Notes: a model not told the origin generated them from the sequence alone. A DNA stretch of 64,000 bases from Chryseobacterium sp. ON_d1 (GCF_006829085.1 NZ_BJTC01000001.1:310001-374000); one strand, 5' to 3'. Positions 18,627-27,942 are shown, numbered from the stretch's first letter. Numbers and translations: made by a program.

Positions 18627-18773
18627 TTAACTTAAAATCTCACAGGGTACTATACAAATCACCCATGGGCATCTTTTGATTCCCGGAGGTGGGCAGCATG
18701 CTTCAGAGCAGCTTACCGCTCCGCCGTTAATACTCTTTAACTGGTCTCTTGAAATTTTTTTAGAATTTTTCAT
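18627..18773 (-). CDS. Bacteriocin-like GG-leader peptide 1 (48 residues)
   Basis: ATG at 18773 starts a 48-codon gene with leader MKNSKKISRDQLKSINGG, a double-glycine leader of the 'MKN-KK-x5-LKxIxGG' kind found in many small Chryseobacterium proteins annotated as bacteriocin-like. The presumed core (residues 19-48) has six cysteines, including 'EACCPPPGIKRCPWVIC'. These suit disulfides or enzymatic modification. No C39 peptidase/ABC exporter or modifying enzyme is close by. It lies 25 bp downstream of a second gene with a related leader, so the two are probably co-transcribed. Confidence 0.8.
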   Translation of the reverse strand: MKNSKKISRDQLKSINGGAVSCSEACCPPPGIKRCPWVICIVPCEILS

Positions 18774-18798
18774 AGTCAAGTCATTGAATTAAACGAAA

Positions 18799-18942
18799 TT
18801 ATGGCTGGTTGCCGCCTCCGCATCCATCATATGGCATGCATTGCCATTTTCCCCCAATTAAACATAGCTGACCTCCTCTGCAGTCAATACCGCCTTTAAT
18901 AGTTTTCAATTCCTGTCTTTCGATTTTCTTTAAATTTTTCAT
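18799..18942 (-). CDS. Bacteriocin-like GG-leader peptide 2 (47 residues)
   Basis: ATG at 18942 encodes leader MKNLKKIERQELKTIKGG, then a 29-residue Gly-rich core with four cysteines ('IDCRGGQLCLIGGKWQC', 'YDGCGGG'). The leader matches that of the neighbouring peptide while the core differs, as expected of exported, diversifying peptides. A possible -7 box lies upstream (TATTTTTG on the minus strand, 19007-19014). Export, maturation and activity are unproven; such peptides are abundant in this genus and their function is unclear. Confidence 0.8.
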   Translation of the reverse strand: MKNLKKIERQELKTIKGGIDCRGGQLCLIGGKWQCMPYDGCGGGNQP

Positions 18943-19213
18943 AATATTTTGGAGTTTAGTTCAATCCGAAATTAGTAAATTTTTATCAACTGTTGTAGAA
19001 TTATTACAAAAATATTTATTTATTAAAAAATGCTCGTATGGTATTGGGCTTAAATTTTATGAATTTATATAAATTTTGGAGCACATGTGCCTTGCTAAAA
19101 AAATCATAAAGGCCTGATGTATTTACCAAAAATCTTGTCTTGTGGCAAGTAGTATATGATCATCACTTGCTACTTTTGACTAAAAGTTTAATTGACCCAA
19201 TACCAATACGATT
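18943..19213. other. Intergenic promoter region of peptides and hydrolase
   Basis: This AT-rich gap separates the divergent peptide operon and hydrolase gene. It contains the dyad TGTAGAATTATTACA (18993-19007) beside the minus-strand -7 candidate. A similar dyad (GTAGAACTACTAC) sits near 3341-3354, upstream of the vgrG leader. No further ORF is seen. Confidence 0.35.
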
Positions 19214-20086
19214 ATGAAAACTACATTCAAACTCTCCGCGCTGGTGAAACCATTATTGATGGTAACCCTTATCGTTACTGCATCCCATATGTATGGACAG
19301 AAATTAAAACCTTCTGAAAGCGGCTATGCGCCGGTTAATGGAATCAAAGTGTATTACGAAGTCTATGGAAAAGGGAAGCCTGTCGTGTTATTACATGGTG
19401 CTTTTATGACAATTGATACCAACTGGGGCGAACTGATTCCGGAACTTTCAAAAAACAGAAAAGTAATCGCTGTTGAATTACAGGGGCATGGACATACTCC
19501 GTTTTCCGAGCGAAAATTATCACATGCCATGTTAGCCAGTGATGTTACCAAAGTAATGGACTATCTGAAAATTGATAAGGCAGATGTTGCAGGATATAGC
19601 TTTGGTGGAGAAGTGGCTTATCAGCTGGCTATACAGAGTCCCGAAAGGCTGAACAAGCTGGTAATTATTTCGTCAACCTATAAGAGCAGCGGCTGGCTGC
19701 CAGAAGTAAATAAAGCATTTGAAGGGATGAAACCGGAACTCTTTACAAACAGTCCCATGCATACCGCCTATAATGCTGTAGCACCCGATAAAACAAAGTG
19801 GACAGAATTTCTGGAACAGATGATGGCTTCTGCCGGGAAGCCTTTCGACCTTGGAGACGATCATATTTCTAAAATTCCGGTGCCTGTTTTAATCATTGCA
19901 GGTGATAATGATGGACTGGATAAAACTGAGCTGTCAAAAACTTATCAATTATTGGGTGGCGGAGTTTCTGCAGACATGGGGCCTATGCCGAAATCTCAGC
20001 TGGCGGTTGTTCCGGGACAAAGCCACGTCAGTCTGATGATGCAGACTGCTACGATTCTGAACTATTTGAACAGCTTTTTGAAATAG
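19214..20086 (+). CDS. Secreted alpha/beta hydrolase
   Basis: A 290-residue alpha/beta-hydrolase fold with an N-terminal signal anchor ('LLMVTLIVTASHMYGQ'). The oxyanion motif is 'VVLLHGAF', the nucleophile elbow 'GYSFGG' holds S129, the acid is probably in 'IIAGDNDGLD' and the His in 'GQSHVSLM'. All three catalytic elements are present, so it is likely active on an ester or similar bond. The substrate is unknown. A VOC-domain gene follows after 52 bp and may be co-transcribed. Confidence 0.85.
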   Translation: MKTTFKLSALVKPLLMVTLIVTASHMYGQKLKPSESGYAPVNGIKVYYEVYGKGKPVVLLHGAFMTIDTNWGELIPELSKNRKVIAVELQGHGHTPFSERKLSHAMLASDVTKVMDYLKIDKADVAGYSFGGEVAYQLAIQSPERLNKLVIISSTYKSSGWLPEVNKAFEGMKPELFTNSPMHTAYNAVAPDKTKWTEFLEQMMASAGKPFDLGDDHISKIPVPVLIIAGDNDGLDKTELSKTYQLLGGGVSADMGPMPKSQLAVVPGQSHVSLMMQTATILNYLNSFLK

Positions 20087-20138
20087 TCTGATACAAGTAG
20101 TCTATTGAAATTAATTTACAACAGTAAAAACCTATCCT

Positions 20139-20507
20139 ATGAATATAAAATTTGAAGCCGGAATTAATATTGCCATAAAAATTCCCAAAAATAAATATGA
20201 AAAAACAGTTCGCTTTTATAGAGATATTTTAAAGCTGAATGTTGAGGAAAAGCCGATAGATAACCCCACTGTTTCCAGAACCCATGAAGTGAAATTCGGA
20301 AACAATATCATCTGGTTAGACTGTGTGGACAATTATACTCATTCCGAAACCTGGCTGCAGCTTACGGTTGCCGATGTAGAAGCTGCTACGCAATACTTGC
20401 AGTCGAATGGTGTGGAAACCTGTGACGAAATTGAAGAACTGCCGGAAAATATGCACTGGATAACTGATCCGGCTGGTACCGTATTTAATGTGCAGCAAAT
20501 GCATTAG
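20139..20507 (+). CDS. VOC/glyoxalase-superfamily protein
   Basis: A 122-residue single VOC domain of two beta-alpha-beta-beta-beta modules: 'NKYEKTVRFYRDILKLNVEE' begins the first, and 'LQLTVADVEAATQYLQSNGVE' with 'WITDPAGTVFNVQQ' forms the second. The family includes glyoxalases, dioxygenases and antibiotic-binding proteins. With one domain it would act as a dimer. No specific activity is assigned. Confidence 0.8.
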   Translation: MNIKFEAGINIAIKIPKNKYEKTVRFYRDILKLNVEEKPIDNPTVSRTHEVKFGNNIIWLDCVDNYTHSETWLQLTVADVEAATQYLQSNGVETCDEIEELPENMHWITDPAGTVFNVQQMH

Positions 20508-20705
20508 ATCCTAACTTTAACTATTATTAATGGAATCTGTTTTTGTATTCATTCCGTTTGCAAAATTGAAGAAATTTCTCATTGAAAAAAGAGAAATGAA
20601 CTGTAATTTTAAACAATAAGCATAATTACAGTTTAGGAAAAATGTATAAATTTTTGTATTATAGGTATTTATGTTGTAAGTTGAAGAACTTATTAAATTT
20701 GAAAT

Positions 20706-22205
20706 ATGAAAGTATTAAATATCAATTTTTACTGGATAAAATTTTTTACTGCTGTTCTTATATGGAAAGCAGTATCCTTTCCTGCTCAAAATAAATTGAG
20801 CAAAATTGATGACTACTTTTCAGCCTATGCCAGGCATGGAGATTTTAATGGAATTATTCTTATTGCAGAAAAAAGTAAGATTTTCTACAAAAAAGCTTTT
20901 GGTTTTTCAGATTTTGAAAACAAAATACCAAATGCTTTAAACACCCGTTTTCCTATAGCTTCAATAGGTAAATTACTGACGGCAACCGCAGCTCTTCAGC
21001 TTGTAGAGAAAGGACTCTTGAAGCTTGATAATCCTGTTCAGGAGTATTTGCCTGATTTTCCATATCAGGATGTTACGCTGCTACATCTTCTGTCCCATAC
21101 TTCTGGTTTACCTTCCTGGGATGTTGTATTTAAGAAGAAAATTCAGGAGGTTCCAAAAGCTGTTTTCAGAAATAATGATCTTTTAAAAGAATATTCAAAG
21201 GCAAATATTCCATTGTCTTTTACTCCAGGCTCAGCACATGAATATAATAATGTTAATTCTGCATTTGTTGCCTTATTGATTGAAAAAGCTTCAGGTATAC
21301 CCTATGAGACTTATATGAAGCAAAATATCTTTATCCCGTCCGGAATGAAGGATGCTTTTATACCTGAAATTCCTTTTTATAATTATACCCCTTCAGAGCA
21401 AAAAAATATGGCCAAATTATATGTAGATCACATGTATACTTCACTTAAAGAAAGTGTGGATAGCATGAGATCCAACAGAGATTATTGGCGGAGGTTCAAT
21501 TTTAAAGGCTTTGGAGAATTTGTGATGACAGCTGAAGATTTATTCAGATTCAATAACGCATTAGCCGCAGGGAAGCTTCTGTCTCTTTCGATGTTAGAAA
21601 GAGCTCAGACAGCGATACAGCTCAATAATGGTACACCACTAAGAATCGGGCTTGGCTGGCAAGTTGAGCAGGATCATATTTTAGGGAAAACAGTAGGACA
21701 TACTGGAGGAATTACAGGCTTGTCAACCGGTTTTATTTATCAACCTGATACAAAGCGTCTCGTTATTGTTTTTGATAATACACAGCAAAATGTGGAAGAA
21801 CTTGAAAATGATGCTTTAATGCTTATGATGGAACAGCGTTTAATTCCACCTAGAGAAAATATTGCTCGTATTTATGGACCTATTTTACTCCAAAAAGGTC
21901 CGGAGGCAGCTGATAATAAGCTTAATGAATTGAAACAAATTCCTGTTCGCTATCAATTGTCAGAACAGCAGTTTAATAAATTGGGCTATGATTTTTTACG
22001 TTCTGGCAAAATGTCTCAGGCCATTGAAACCTTTCGTATCAATACAGAACTCTTTCCTCAGAGTTATAATACATTCGATAGCTATGGTGAAGCACTTTTG
22101 AAAGATAATCAGAAAGAAAAGGCTTTAATAATGTATCGAAAGTCAGTTGAACTTAATCCCGAGCATGAGAAAGGAAAAAACATAATCAGGGAATTGGAAA
22201 AATGA
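20706..22205 (+). CDS. Serine hydrolase (class C beta-lactamase fold) with C-terminal TPRs
   Basis: This 499-residue protein has a signal peptide and a beta-lactamase/DD-peptidase domain carrying the S86-x-x-K89 motif ('FPIASIGKLL'), a Y-x-N motif ('HEYNNVNSAF') and 'GHTGGITG' as the KTG equivalent. Residues about 420-499 look like two TPRs ('YDFLRSGKMSQAIETF', 'KALIMYRKSVELNPEHEKGK'). It probably acts on peptidoglycan fragments, D-amino peptides or esters in the periplasm. It stands alone, with about 200 bp upstream. Confidence 0.85.
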   Translation: MKVLNINFYWIKFFTAVLIWKAVSFPAQNKLSKIDDYFSAYARHGDFNGIILIAEKSKIFYKKAFGFSDFENKIPNALNTRFPIASIGKLLTATAALQLVEKGLLKLDNPVQEYLPDFPYQDVTLLHLLSHTSGLPSWDVVFKKKIQEVPKAVFRNNDLLKEYSKANIPLSFTPGSAHEYNNVNSAFVALLIEKASGIPYETYMKQNIFIPSGMKDAFIPEIPFYNYTPSEQKNMAKLYVDHMYTSLKESVDSMRSNRDYWRRFNFKGFGEFVMTAEDLFRFNNALAAGKLLSLSMLERAQTAIQLNNGTPLRIGLGWQVEQDHILGKTVGHTGGITGLSTGFIYQPDTKRLVIVFDNTQQNVEELENDALMLMMEQRLIPPRENIARIYGPILLQKGPEAADNKLNELKQIPVRYQLSEQQFNKLGYDFLRSGKMSQAIETFRINTELFPQSYNTFDSYGEALLKDNQKEKALIMYRKSVELNPEHEKGKNIIRELEK

Positions 22206-22279
22206 TTTTATTCTCTTTTTATAGATTAGGTTAATTTTAATATCTTTAGCAATGAAATCATTAAAATTTTAAATAACCT

Positions 22280-22822
22280 ATGAAGATGAAGTCTTTCCCT
22301 TTTATTATAACAGTGTTTTTTCTGGTATTGAGTATAAGTGTATTTTCTCAGAAAACGGCAGCTTTAAACTCATTATTAGACAGGAACTCAGAATTTATTT
22401 TTCCACAGACTGCTGATAAAATCTCAAGAGCACTGAATATAAAGCCTGTTTTTTATGAAGATGCGAATGAAGAAAAATATGTAAAATGGCCTATGAAAAC
22501 AGGATTGGAAATGTATAGCAGCCTGGGAAAGGATAATACTGTTAATGAAATGTTTTTCGCCACTTCAGATAACAAACCTCTGGTAGTAGAAGGGCTGCCT
22601 TTCGGTCTTATCATGAACAAAAGTACTTTGCAGGACTGTAAAACCAAGTTCAGTAAATATGGTGCGAAGACACAGAAAATGGGAACAGGCAGTGAATTTC
22701 CGGGAGGATCAAAACTGATTTTTAAAAAAGGGAGACATTATGCAACGTTGCATTTTGACAGTAAAAACCTGTTAAAATCATTAAGCTTAACAACAGAAGT
22801 TATAAATCCGGCAGCAAATTAA
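22280..22822 (+). CDS. Secreted hypothetical protein
   Basis: A 180-residue protein with a clear signal peptide (cleavage near 'SISVFSQ'). The mature part has a mixed pattern with 'EKYVKWPMKTGLEMYS' and 'LPFGLIMNKSTLQDCKTKF', the latter resembling small proteins in which substrate-responsive helices follow a beta-hairpin. No family is recognised. It lies 74 bp downstream of the serine hydrolase and may belong to the same transcript. Confidence 0.6.
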   Translation: MKMKSFPFIITVFFLVLSISVFSQKTAALNSLLDRNSEFIFPQTADKISRALNIKPVFYEDANEEKYVKWPMKTGLEMYSSLGKDNTVNEMFFATSDNKPLVVEGLPFGLIMNKSTLQDCKTKFSKYGAKTQKMGTGSEFPGGSKLIFKKGRHYATLHFDSKNLLKSLSLTTEVINPAAN

Positions 22823-22844
22823 CCTGAACCGTAAAAAATATTAC

Positions 22845-22871
22845 AAAATCCGTCATTATTTGATGGATTTT
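22845..22871. terminator. Bidirectional terminator
   Basis: AAAATCCGTCA and TGATGGATTTT pair with one G-T wobble between the convergent secreted-protein and Lrp genes. Confidence 0.7.
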
Positions 22872-22897
22872 CATTTTAAGGTGAACTTTAGAGAAGA

Positions 22898-23359
22898 TTA
22901 TATCGTCAGCCCATGGTTGTTTTTCACCTCAGCCATGACAAATGTACTGTGTGTACTTCCTATAGAATCTACAGATCCAAGTTTATTAAAGACAAAATCC
23001 TGGTAATGCTTCATATCCCTTACCTGTACTTTCAGAAGGAAATCAAAATCTCCTGAAATATTGTAGCATTCGGCTACTTCTTCAATTTCCAGAATTTCTT
23101 TTACAAAATCATAGCCAACAGATCTGTCATGGATTTTCAGCTTGATCTGACAGAAAACCGTGAAGCCACGGTTTAGTTTTTCAGCATCCAGAACTGCTGC
23201 ATACCTTTTAATAAAACCTTCCTGTTCCAGCCTTTTTACTCTTTCAAAAACCGGTGAAGTAGAGAGACTGATTTCTTTTGCAAGTTCTTTGACGGTCAGT
23301 TTGGCATTTTTCTGGAGCAGCCTGAGCAGCTGTAAATCCTTGTCATCGAGTTGTTCCAC
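22898..23359 (-). CDS. Lrp/AsnC-family transcriptional regulator
   Basis: A 153-residue protein with an N-terminal winged helix-turn-helix ('LDDKDLQLLRLLQKNAKLTVKELAKEISLSTSPVFERVKRLE') and a C-terminal RAM/AsnC ligand-binding domain ('AECYNISGDFDFLLKVQVRD'). Such proteins sense amino acids. It is divergent from the metE riboswitch region and could contribute to its regulation, although Lrp-type genes are also common elsewhere in these genomes. Confidence 0.93.
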   Translation of the reverse strand: MEQLDDKDLQLLRLLQKNAKLTVKELAKEISLSTSPVFERVKRLEQEGFIKRYAAVLDAEKLNRGFTVFCQIKLKIHDRSVGYDFVKEILEIEEVAECYNISGDFDFLLKVQVRDMKHYQDFVFNKLGSVDSIGSTHSTFVMAEVKNNHGLTI

Positions 23360-23559
23360 AGAATATTATTCTTTTAAATTATAAAAACATTCAAATGTAC
23401 AGAATTATATGCTTTTATATGTGATTTTTGAAGTTTTATTTGCTTAATTTTATTTCTTTGATTGTATTTTTATTCTGTATTGTTAATTTTACGCAAAATT
23501 AAAGACTTTTACTGATGATGGTGTCAGAAGTAAAAGTACGTTCTTTATAGATACTTCAT

Positions 23560-23735
23560 CAAACAGGAAAGGTTTTACTTAAGGTAGATTAATAGGGAAT
23601 CGTGTGAGAATCATGAGCTGTCGCGCAACTGTAAGTAACATGACAAAGGTTTCTGTCCTAGCATATCCACTGCCAAAAACGGGAAGGATGACAGAAGCTG
23701 TTACAAGTCAGGAGACCTGCCTTTACTGAATTGAC
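23560..23735 (+). promoter_or_regulatory. Cobalamin (B12) riboswitch controlling metE
   Basis: The conserved blocks of the adenosylcobalamin aptamer occur in order: AATAGGGAA, GCTGTCGCGCAACTGTAA, CCACTG, GGGAAGG, and the B12 box AGTCAGGAGACCTGCC (23706-23721). The ends of the element are approximate. It is followed by about 175 nt of leader before metE, enough for an expression platform. In other bacteria this riboswitch turns off the B12-independent methionine synthase when B12 is present; the same logic is inferred here. The remainder of the 23360-23909 gap holds no gene. Confidence 0.93.
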
Positions 23736-23909
23736 AATGCTTTCGCGGTCTGAAGCTTTTAGGTCATACAGATGATATATCAGATAATACATGCTCTCCT
23801 GGGAGAAGCTGTATTCTGCTATGTCACTTTCCTGAAATTTCTATTCGTTAATGCATTCTGAAGCATTTAAAAAAGACTTTACATCAAGTTTAATATAAAA
23901 GTTTAAAAA

Positions 23910-26213
23910 ATGCAAACTCACATTCTGGGCTATCCGCGTATTGGTAGCAAGAGAGAACTCAAAAAAGCCTGCGAGCAATATTGGTCAGGCAAAATTCTTC
24001 TGGAAGAACTTCTGAATACAGGAAGAAATATCTGTAACCAAAACTGGAATATTCAGAAAGAGGCAGGAGTAGATCTTATCCCGTGTAATGATTTTTCATA
24101 TTACGATCAGGTATTGGATATGAGTCTTGTTGTAGGAGCAATCCCGGCACGTTATCATGAAGTAATACTTAAAAAGAATAATTCTGAGCTGGATCTTTAC
24201 TTTGCGATGGCAAGAGGATACCAGAAAGAAGGACTGGATATTACAGCGATGGAAATGACCAAATGGTTCGATACCAATTATCATTACATCGTTCCTGAAT
24301 TTTATAAAAACCAGCAGTTTAAACTGAGCTCAGATAAAATTTTCAATGAATTTGCGGGAGCAAAACAGTCTGGAATTATTGCAAAACCAGTCATTATCGG
24401 TCTTGTTTCTTATCTGTTACTGGGAAAAGAAAAAGAAGAAGGATTTGATAAGCTTGATCTGGCCGGAAATCTTCTACCGGTCTATACAGAGATTTTGGCC
24501 AGGTTACAGGATCAGGGTGCGGAGTGGATTCAGTTTGATGAACCTTTTTTAGCACTGGACCTGACAGAAAAAGCAAAAGAAACCTATCATTTTGTTTATG
24601 CTGAATTAAGAAAACGTTTTCCAAAGCTGAAATTTATTATTGCCACTTATTTTGAAGGATTGAGAGATAATGCCTCATTGGCTGTTTCACTTCCGGTGAA
24701 TGTACTGCATATTGATCTTGTCAGAAATCCTGAACAGCTGGAGGGTATTCTGAATAGTATTCCTGAAAATTTAAGTCTTTCATTAGGAGTGGTTGACGGA
24801 AGAAATATCTGGAAAAATGATTATGAAAAGTCACTGTCTTTCATCGGAAAAGCTGTTGAAAAATTAGGATCTGAAAGGATTTTGATTGCTCCATCATGTT
24901 CATTGCTTCATTCTCCTTGCGATCTTGATTTTGAGACCGGCCTAAATCATGAAATTAAGAACTGGCTGGCTTTTGCTAAACAGAAAGTGAAAGAAATTGT
25001 CACGCTTAAAGAACTGGTATCAGGTACAGAAAGTAAAGAAATTCTTGAAGCATTGAAAGACAATAAAAAAGCAATTGAGAGCAGAAGAACTTCTTCTCTT
25101 ATTCATAATGAGCAGGTGAAGAAAAGAGCAGACACTGTAACAGAAAAGGATGCCCAAAGAATCAATACCTTCAGGATCCGTAAAGAACAGCAGCAGAAAG
25201 TATTACAGCTTCCTTTATTCCCGACAACTACTATCGGATCATTCCCGCAGACGGCAGAGGTAAGAAGCTGGAGAGCGAAATTTAAAAAAGGAGAACTGAC
25301 AGCAGAGCAGTATGACACGTTACTGAAAGAAGAAACACAGAGAACAATCCGCTGGCAGGAAGATATCGGAATTGATGTGTTGGTTCATGGAGAATTTGAG
25401 CGTAATGACATGGTGGAATATTTCGGAGAACAGCTGGAAGGATTTGTATTTACTAAAAACGGTTGGGTACAAAGTTATGGAAGCCGCTGTGTAAAGCCTC
25501 CTGTGATCTTCGGTGATGTTTCCCGACCGACTCCAATGACGGTATATTGGTCCCAATATGCACAATCCCAGACTGAAAAGTGGGTAAAAGGAATGCTTAC
25601 AGGACCTGTTACGATTTTACAATGGTCTTTTGTACGTGATGACCAGCCCCGTTCAGAAACATGTAAGCAGATTGCATTGGCGATTCGTGATGAAGTAGCA
25701 GATCTGGAAAAGGCCGGAATCAGAATTATTCAGATTGATGAGCCTGCAATAAGAGAAGGTCTTCCACTAAGAAAAACTGACTGGCAGAGCTACCTGAAAT
25801 GGGCAGTGGAAGCTTTCAGAATTTCAGCAAGTGGAGTGGAAGATGCTACCCAAATTCATACCCATATGTGTTATTCTGAGTTTAATGACATTATTGAAAA
25901 TATCGCTGATATGGATGCAGACGTGATTACAATAGAATGTTCCCGTTCCCAGATGGAGCTGCTGAATGCCTTTGCAGACTTCAAATATCCCAATGAAATA
26001 GGCCCCGGAGTATACGATATCCATTCACCAAGAGTTCCGTCAAAAGAAGAAATGATCGGACTGCTCAGAAAAGCTCAAAATGTAATTCCTGCTGATCAGC
26101 TTTGGGTAAATCCGGACTGTGGGCTTAAAACAAGGCATTGGGAAGAAACCGAAAAAGCTCTGATTGCAATGGTGGCAGCAGCTAAAGAAGCCTCTGTAGA
26201 ATATGCACTTTAA
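23910..26213 (+). CDS. metE: Cobalamin-independent methionine synthase
   Basis: A 767-residue enzyme that methylates homocysteine to methionine with 5-methyltetrahydropteroyl-triglutamate. The N-terminal Meth_synt_1 domain begins 'HILGYPRIGSKRELKKA'; the C-terminal catalytic half begins 'FPTTTIGSFPQTAEVRSWR'. Zinc ligands are visible in 'IHTHMCYSEF' and 'VNPDCGLKTRHW'. Full length matches the family. The B12 riboswitch upstream implies that the cell also makes or imports cobalamin and has a B12-dependent MetH. Cytoplasmic. Confidence 0.97.
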   Translation: MQTHILGYPRIGSKRELKKACEQYWSGKILLEELLNTGRNICNQNWNIQKEAGVDLIPCNDFSYYDQVLDMSLVVGAIPARYHEVILKKNNSELDLYFAMARGYQKEGLDITAMEMTKWFDTNYHYIVPEFYKNQQFKLSSDKIFNEFAGAKQSGIIAKPVIIGLVSYLLLGKEKEEGFDKLDLAGNLLPVYTEILARLQDQGAEWIQFDEPFLALDLTEKAKETYHFVYAELRKRFPKLKFIIATYFEGLRDNASLAVSLPVNVLHIDLVRNPEQLEGILNSIPENLSLSLGVVDGRNIWKNDYEKSLSFIGKAVEKLGSERILIAPSCSLLHSPCDLDFETGLNHEIKNWLAFAKQKVKEIVTLKELVSGTESKEILEALKDNKKAIESRRTSSLIHNEQVKKRADTVTEKDAQRINTFRIRKEQQQKVLQLPLFPTTTIGSFPQTAEVRSWRAKFKKGELTAEQYDTLLKEETQRTIRWQEDIGIDVLVHGEFERNDMVEYFGEQLEGFVFTKNGWVQSYGSRCVKPPVIFGDVSRPTPMTVYWSQYAQSQTEKWVKGMLTGPVTILQWSFVRDDQPRSETCKQIALAIRDEVADLEKAGIRIIQIDEPAIREGLPLRKTDWQSYLKWAVEAFRISASGVEDATQIHTHMCYSEFNDIIENIADMDADVITIECSRSQMELLNAFADFKYPNEIGPGVYDIHSPRVPSKEEMIGLLRKAQNVIPADQLWVNPDCGLKTRHWEETEKALIAMVAAAKEASVEYAL

Positions 26214-26241
26214 AAAAACTTACAATAATTAGATTCAATTC

Positions 26242-26272
26242 AGATCGTGTTATGATTTTCATAGCACGATCT
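26242..26272 (+). terminator. Terminator after metE
   Basis: AGATCGTG, then TATG, pairs with CATA, then CACGATCT, around an ATTTT loop. It is followed by TGTTATTGT. Confidence 0.75.
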
Positions 26273-26380
26273 GTTATTGTAAAGGATAAAACATGGATAA
26301 AATGTAATACTGTATTTGTTTTTATATCTTATTTTTGCTGACGAAAAACCTATAACCAACAAACTACATATTTTAAAATC

Positions 26381-27088
26381 ATGAAAGAATCATTTCGTGA
26401 AATGAGATCAGAAACCTATAGTCCCGAATATATAGCCAGATGGAGATGGAGCATTGTTACTCTTTTTGCAGTCATCGCTGTTATTTTATTGGGTTTCTTT
26501 ATTGACGCTGTTTCATCCCCCTCTACAGGTGAGGCTGTTATGATATTCCTTTTCCTTTTTTGTATTGCAGGATCACTGGCGGGTTGGCTGGCCTATGAAA
26601 TGATCAGAAATAAGGATGAGAAAATCAGCGGTCTGCTCATCAATCATCAGGGAATTCTGTTTCTTAACAGGAACGATAAAGTATTGTCAGCAATCAAATA
26701 TTATGATCTGGTAAAAAGTGATAATCCCTATACAAAGGATATATTTTCTGAATCCCGGGCTTCCGGAAAATACAGTGATTTTAGAAAAAATCTCTATGTA
26801 TATGAAAAGGATGAAAACCAGAAATCTAAAAAGAAACTGGTCAGCCTGGATGTGATTCCACTTAAAAACCGATATGATCTTATCGGACATTTTCTGAAGG
26901 GTATACAGGCATTTCGTCCCGATCTGAAAATTGACCCGGAAGTGTACAAAGATTTTTATCTTGATGAAAAAACACTGCGTTACGCTCCGCAAAACCTTAA
27001 AAGTGATATGAAAGTGAAGATTGTGACCATAGCTGTAGTCATTATGGTAATTCTGGCTTTCAGGTACTTTTTTTTGGATGAGGTCTAA
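26381..27088 (+). CDS. Membrane protein of unknown function
   Basis: A 235-residue protein with two adjacent N-terminal membrane helices (about 22-45 and 52-74), a 130-residue soluble part ('GLLINHQGILFLNRNDKVLS') and one C-terminal helix ('MVILAFRYFFLDE'). The soluble part resembles PH-like domains of bacterial membrane proteins in strand pattern, but this is not a firm call. Its stop abuts the convergent AraC gene. Confidence 0.6.
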   Translation: MKESFREMRSETYSPEYIARWRWSIVTLFAVIAVILLGFFIDAVSSPSTGEAVMIFLFLFCIAGSLAGWLAYEMIRNKDEKISGLLINHQGILFLNRNDKVLSAIKYYDLVKSDNPYTKDIFSESRASGKYSDFRKNLYVYEKDENQKSKKKLVSLDVIPLKNRYDLIGHFLKGIQAFRPDLKIDPEVYKDFYLDEKTLRYAPQNLKSDMKVKIVTIAVVIMVILAFRYFFLDEV

Positions 27089-27886
27089 TTATTTAACCTG
27101 TAATGAGCTTGGAGGATATCCAAATTGTTTTTTAAAGGCAAAAGAGAAATGGGATAAATTTTCAAATCCCAGATCCAGGTAGATATCAGAGACAGATCTC
27201 CCTTTTTGGGTAAGCAGAAAATGAGCTTCCTTTAATCTTCGGAGCTGCAGCCATTGTCTGGGTGGAAGACCAAATATTTTTTGAAAATCCCTTTTAAAAG
27301 CAGACAGGCTTCTTCCCGTTAAATAGGCAAACCGCTCCACATTGACATTGAAATGAAAATTCCTGTTCATAAAAGATTCAATATCAATTTTATGAGGTTC
27401 CGAGAAATCAAACAAAATATCCTTAAGACCCGGATCATCATTCAGCATCAGAAGCAGGGCTTCTTTTTGTTTGAGACGCAGAAGCTCTCTGGAAGAAGGA
27501 AGTTCCTCATAGGCAAGCAGTGAGTACATAAAAGAAGTTAATGCCTTTTGATCAGGTTTTATATACGCAGGTACATTTTCTTTCTTCTCAGCCTGATATC
27601 CATATTCACGGCTGAAATCCCTTAAGATGTCTTCATCAAAATAGATCGTTACTGTTCTTATTTCTCCATCTTTAGGAGGATATTTGGCAAACTTCAACAA
27701 GCGGTTTTTCCTCGCAGAATAGAGTTCCCCTTCCTTAAATATCGTTTTTGTGATACCATCATTCAGTTCCATTTCTCCGGAAAGAACAAGCCCCAGGCTA
27801 TGGATCTGTGCAAATTGTTCTCCCTCCCTGAATTCTGTAAAGTGGCAGGAGTAATTGATGGGAAAAGGAATTGTATTTTCACTCAT
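27089..27886 (-). CDS. AraC-family transcriptional regulator
   Basis: A 265-residue protein with an N-terminal cupin-like effector domain ('ELNDGITKTIFKEGELYSARKN') and a C-terminal pair of helix-turn-helix motifs (about 165-265, 'VERFAYLTGRSLSAFKRDFQKIFG' and 'YLDLGFENLSHFSFAFKKQFGYPPSS'). It lies just downstream of, and co-directional with, an aldehyde dehydrogenase gene, which is a likely target. Confidence 0.9.
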   Translation of the reverse strand: MSENTIPFPINYSCHFTEFREGEQFAQIHSLGLVLSGEMELNDGITKTIFKEGELYSARKNRLLKFAKYPPKDGEIRTVTIYFDEDILRDFSREYGYQAEKKENVPAYIKPDQKALTSFMYSLLAYEELPSSRELLRLKQKEALLLMLNDDPGLKDILFDFSEPHKIDIESFMNRNFHFNVNVERFAYLTGRSLSAFKRDFQKIFGLPPRQWLQLRRLKEAHFLLTQKGRSVSDIYLDLGFENLSHFSFAFKKQFGYPPSSLQVK

Positions 27887-27942
27887 AGGTCAGGCAGTTA
27901 TTTTTTTGATCGATTCTTTTTCAAACTTACAAAACTTTAAGC

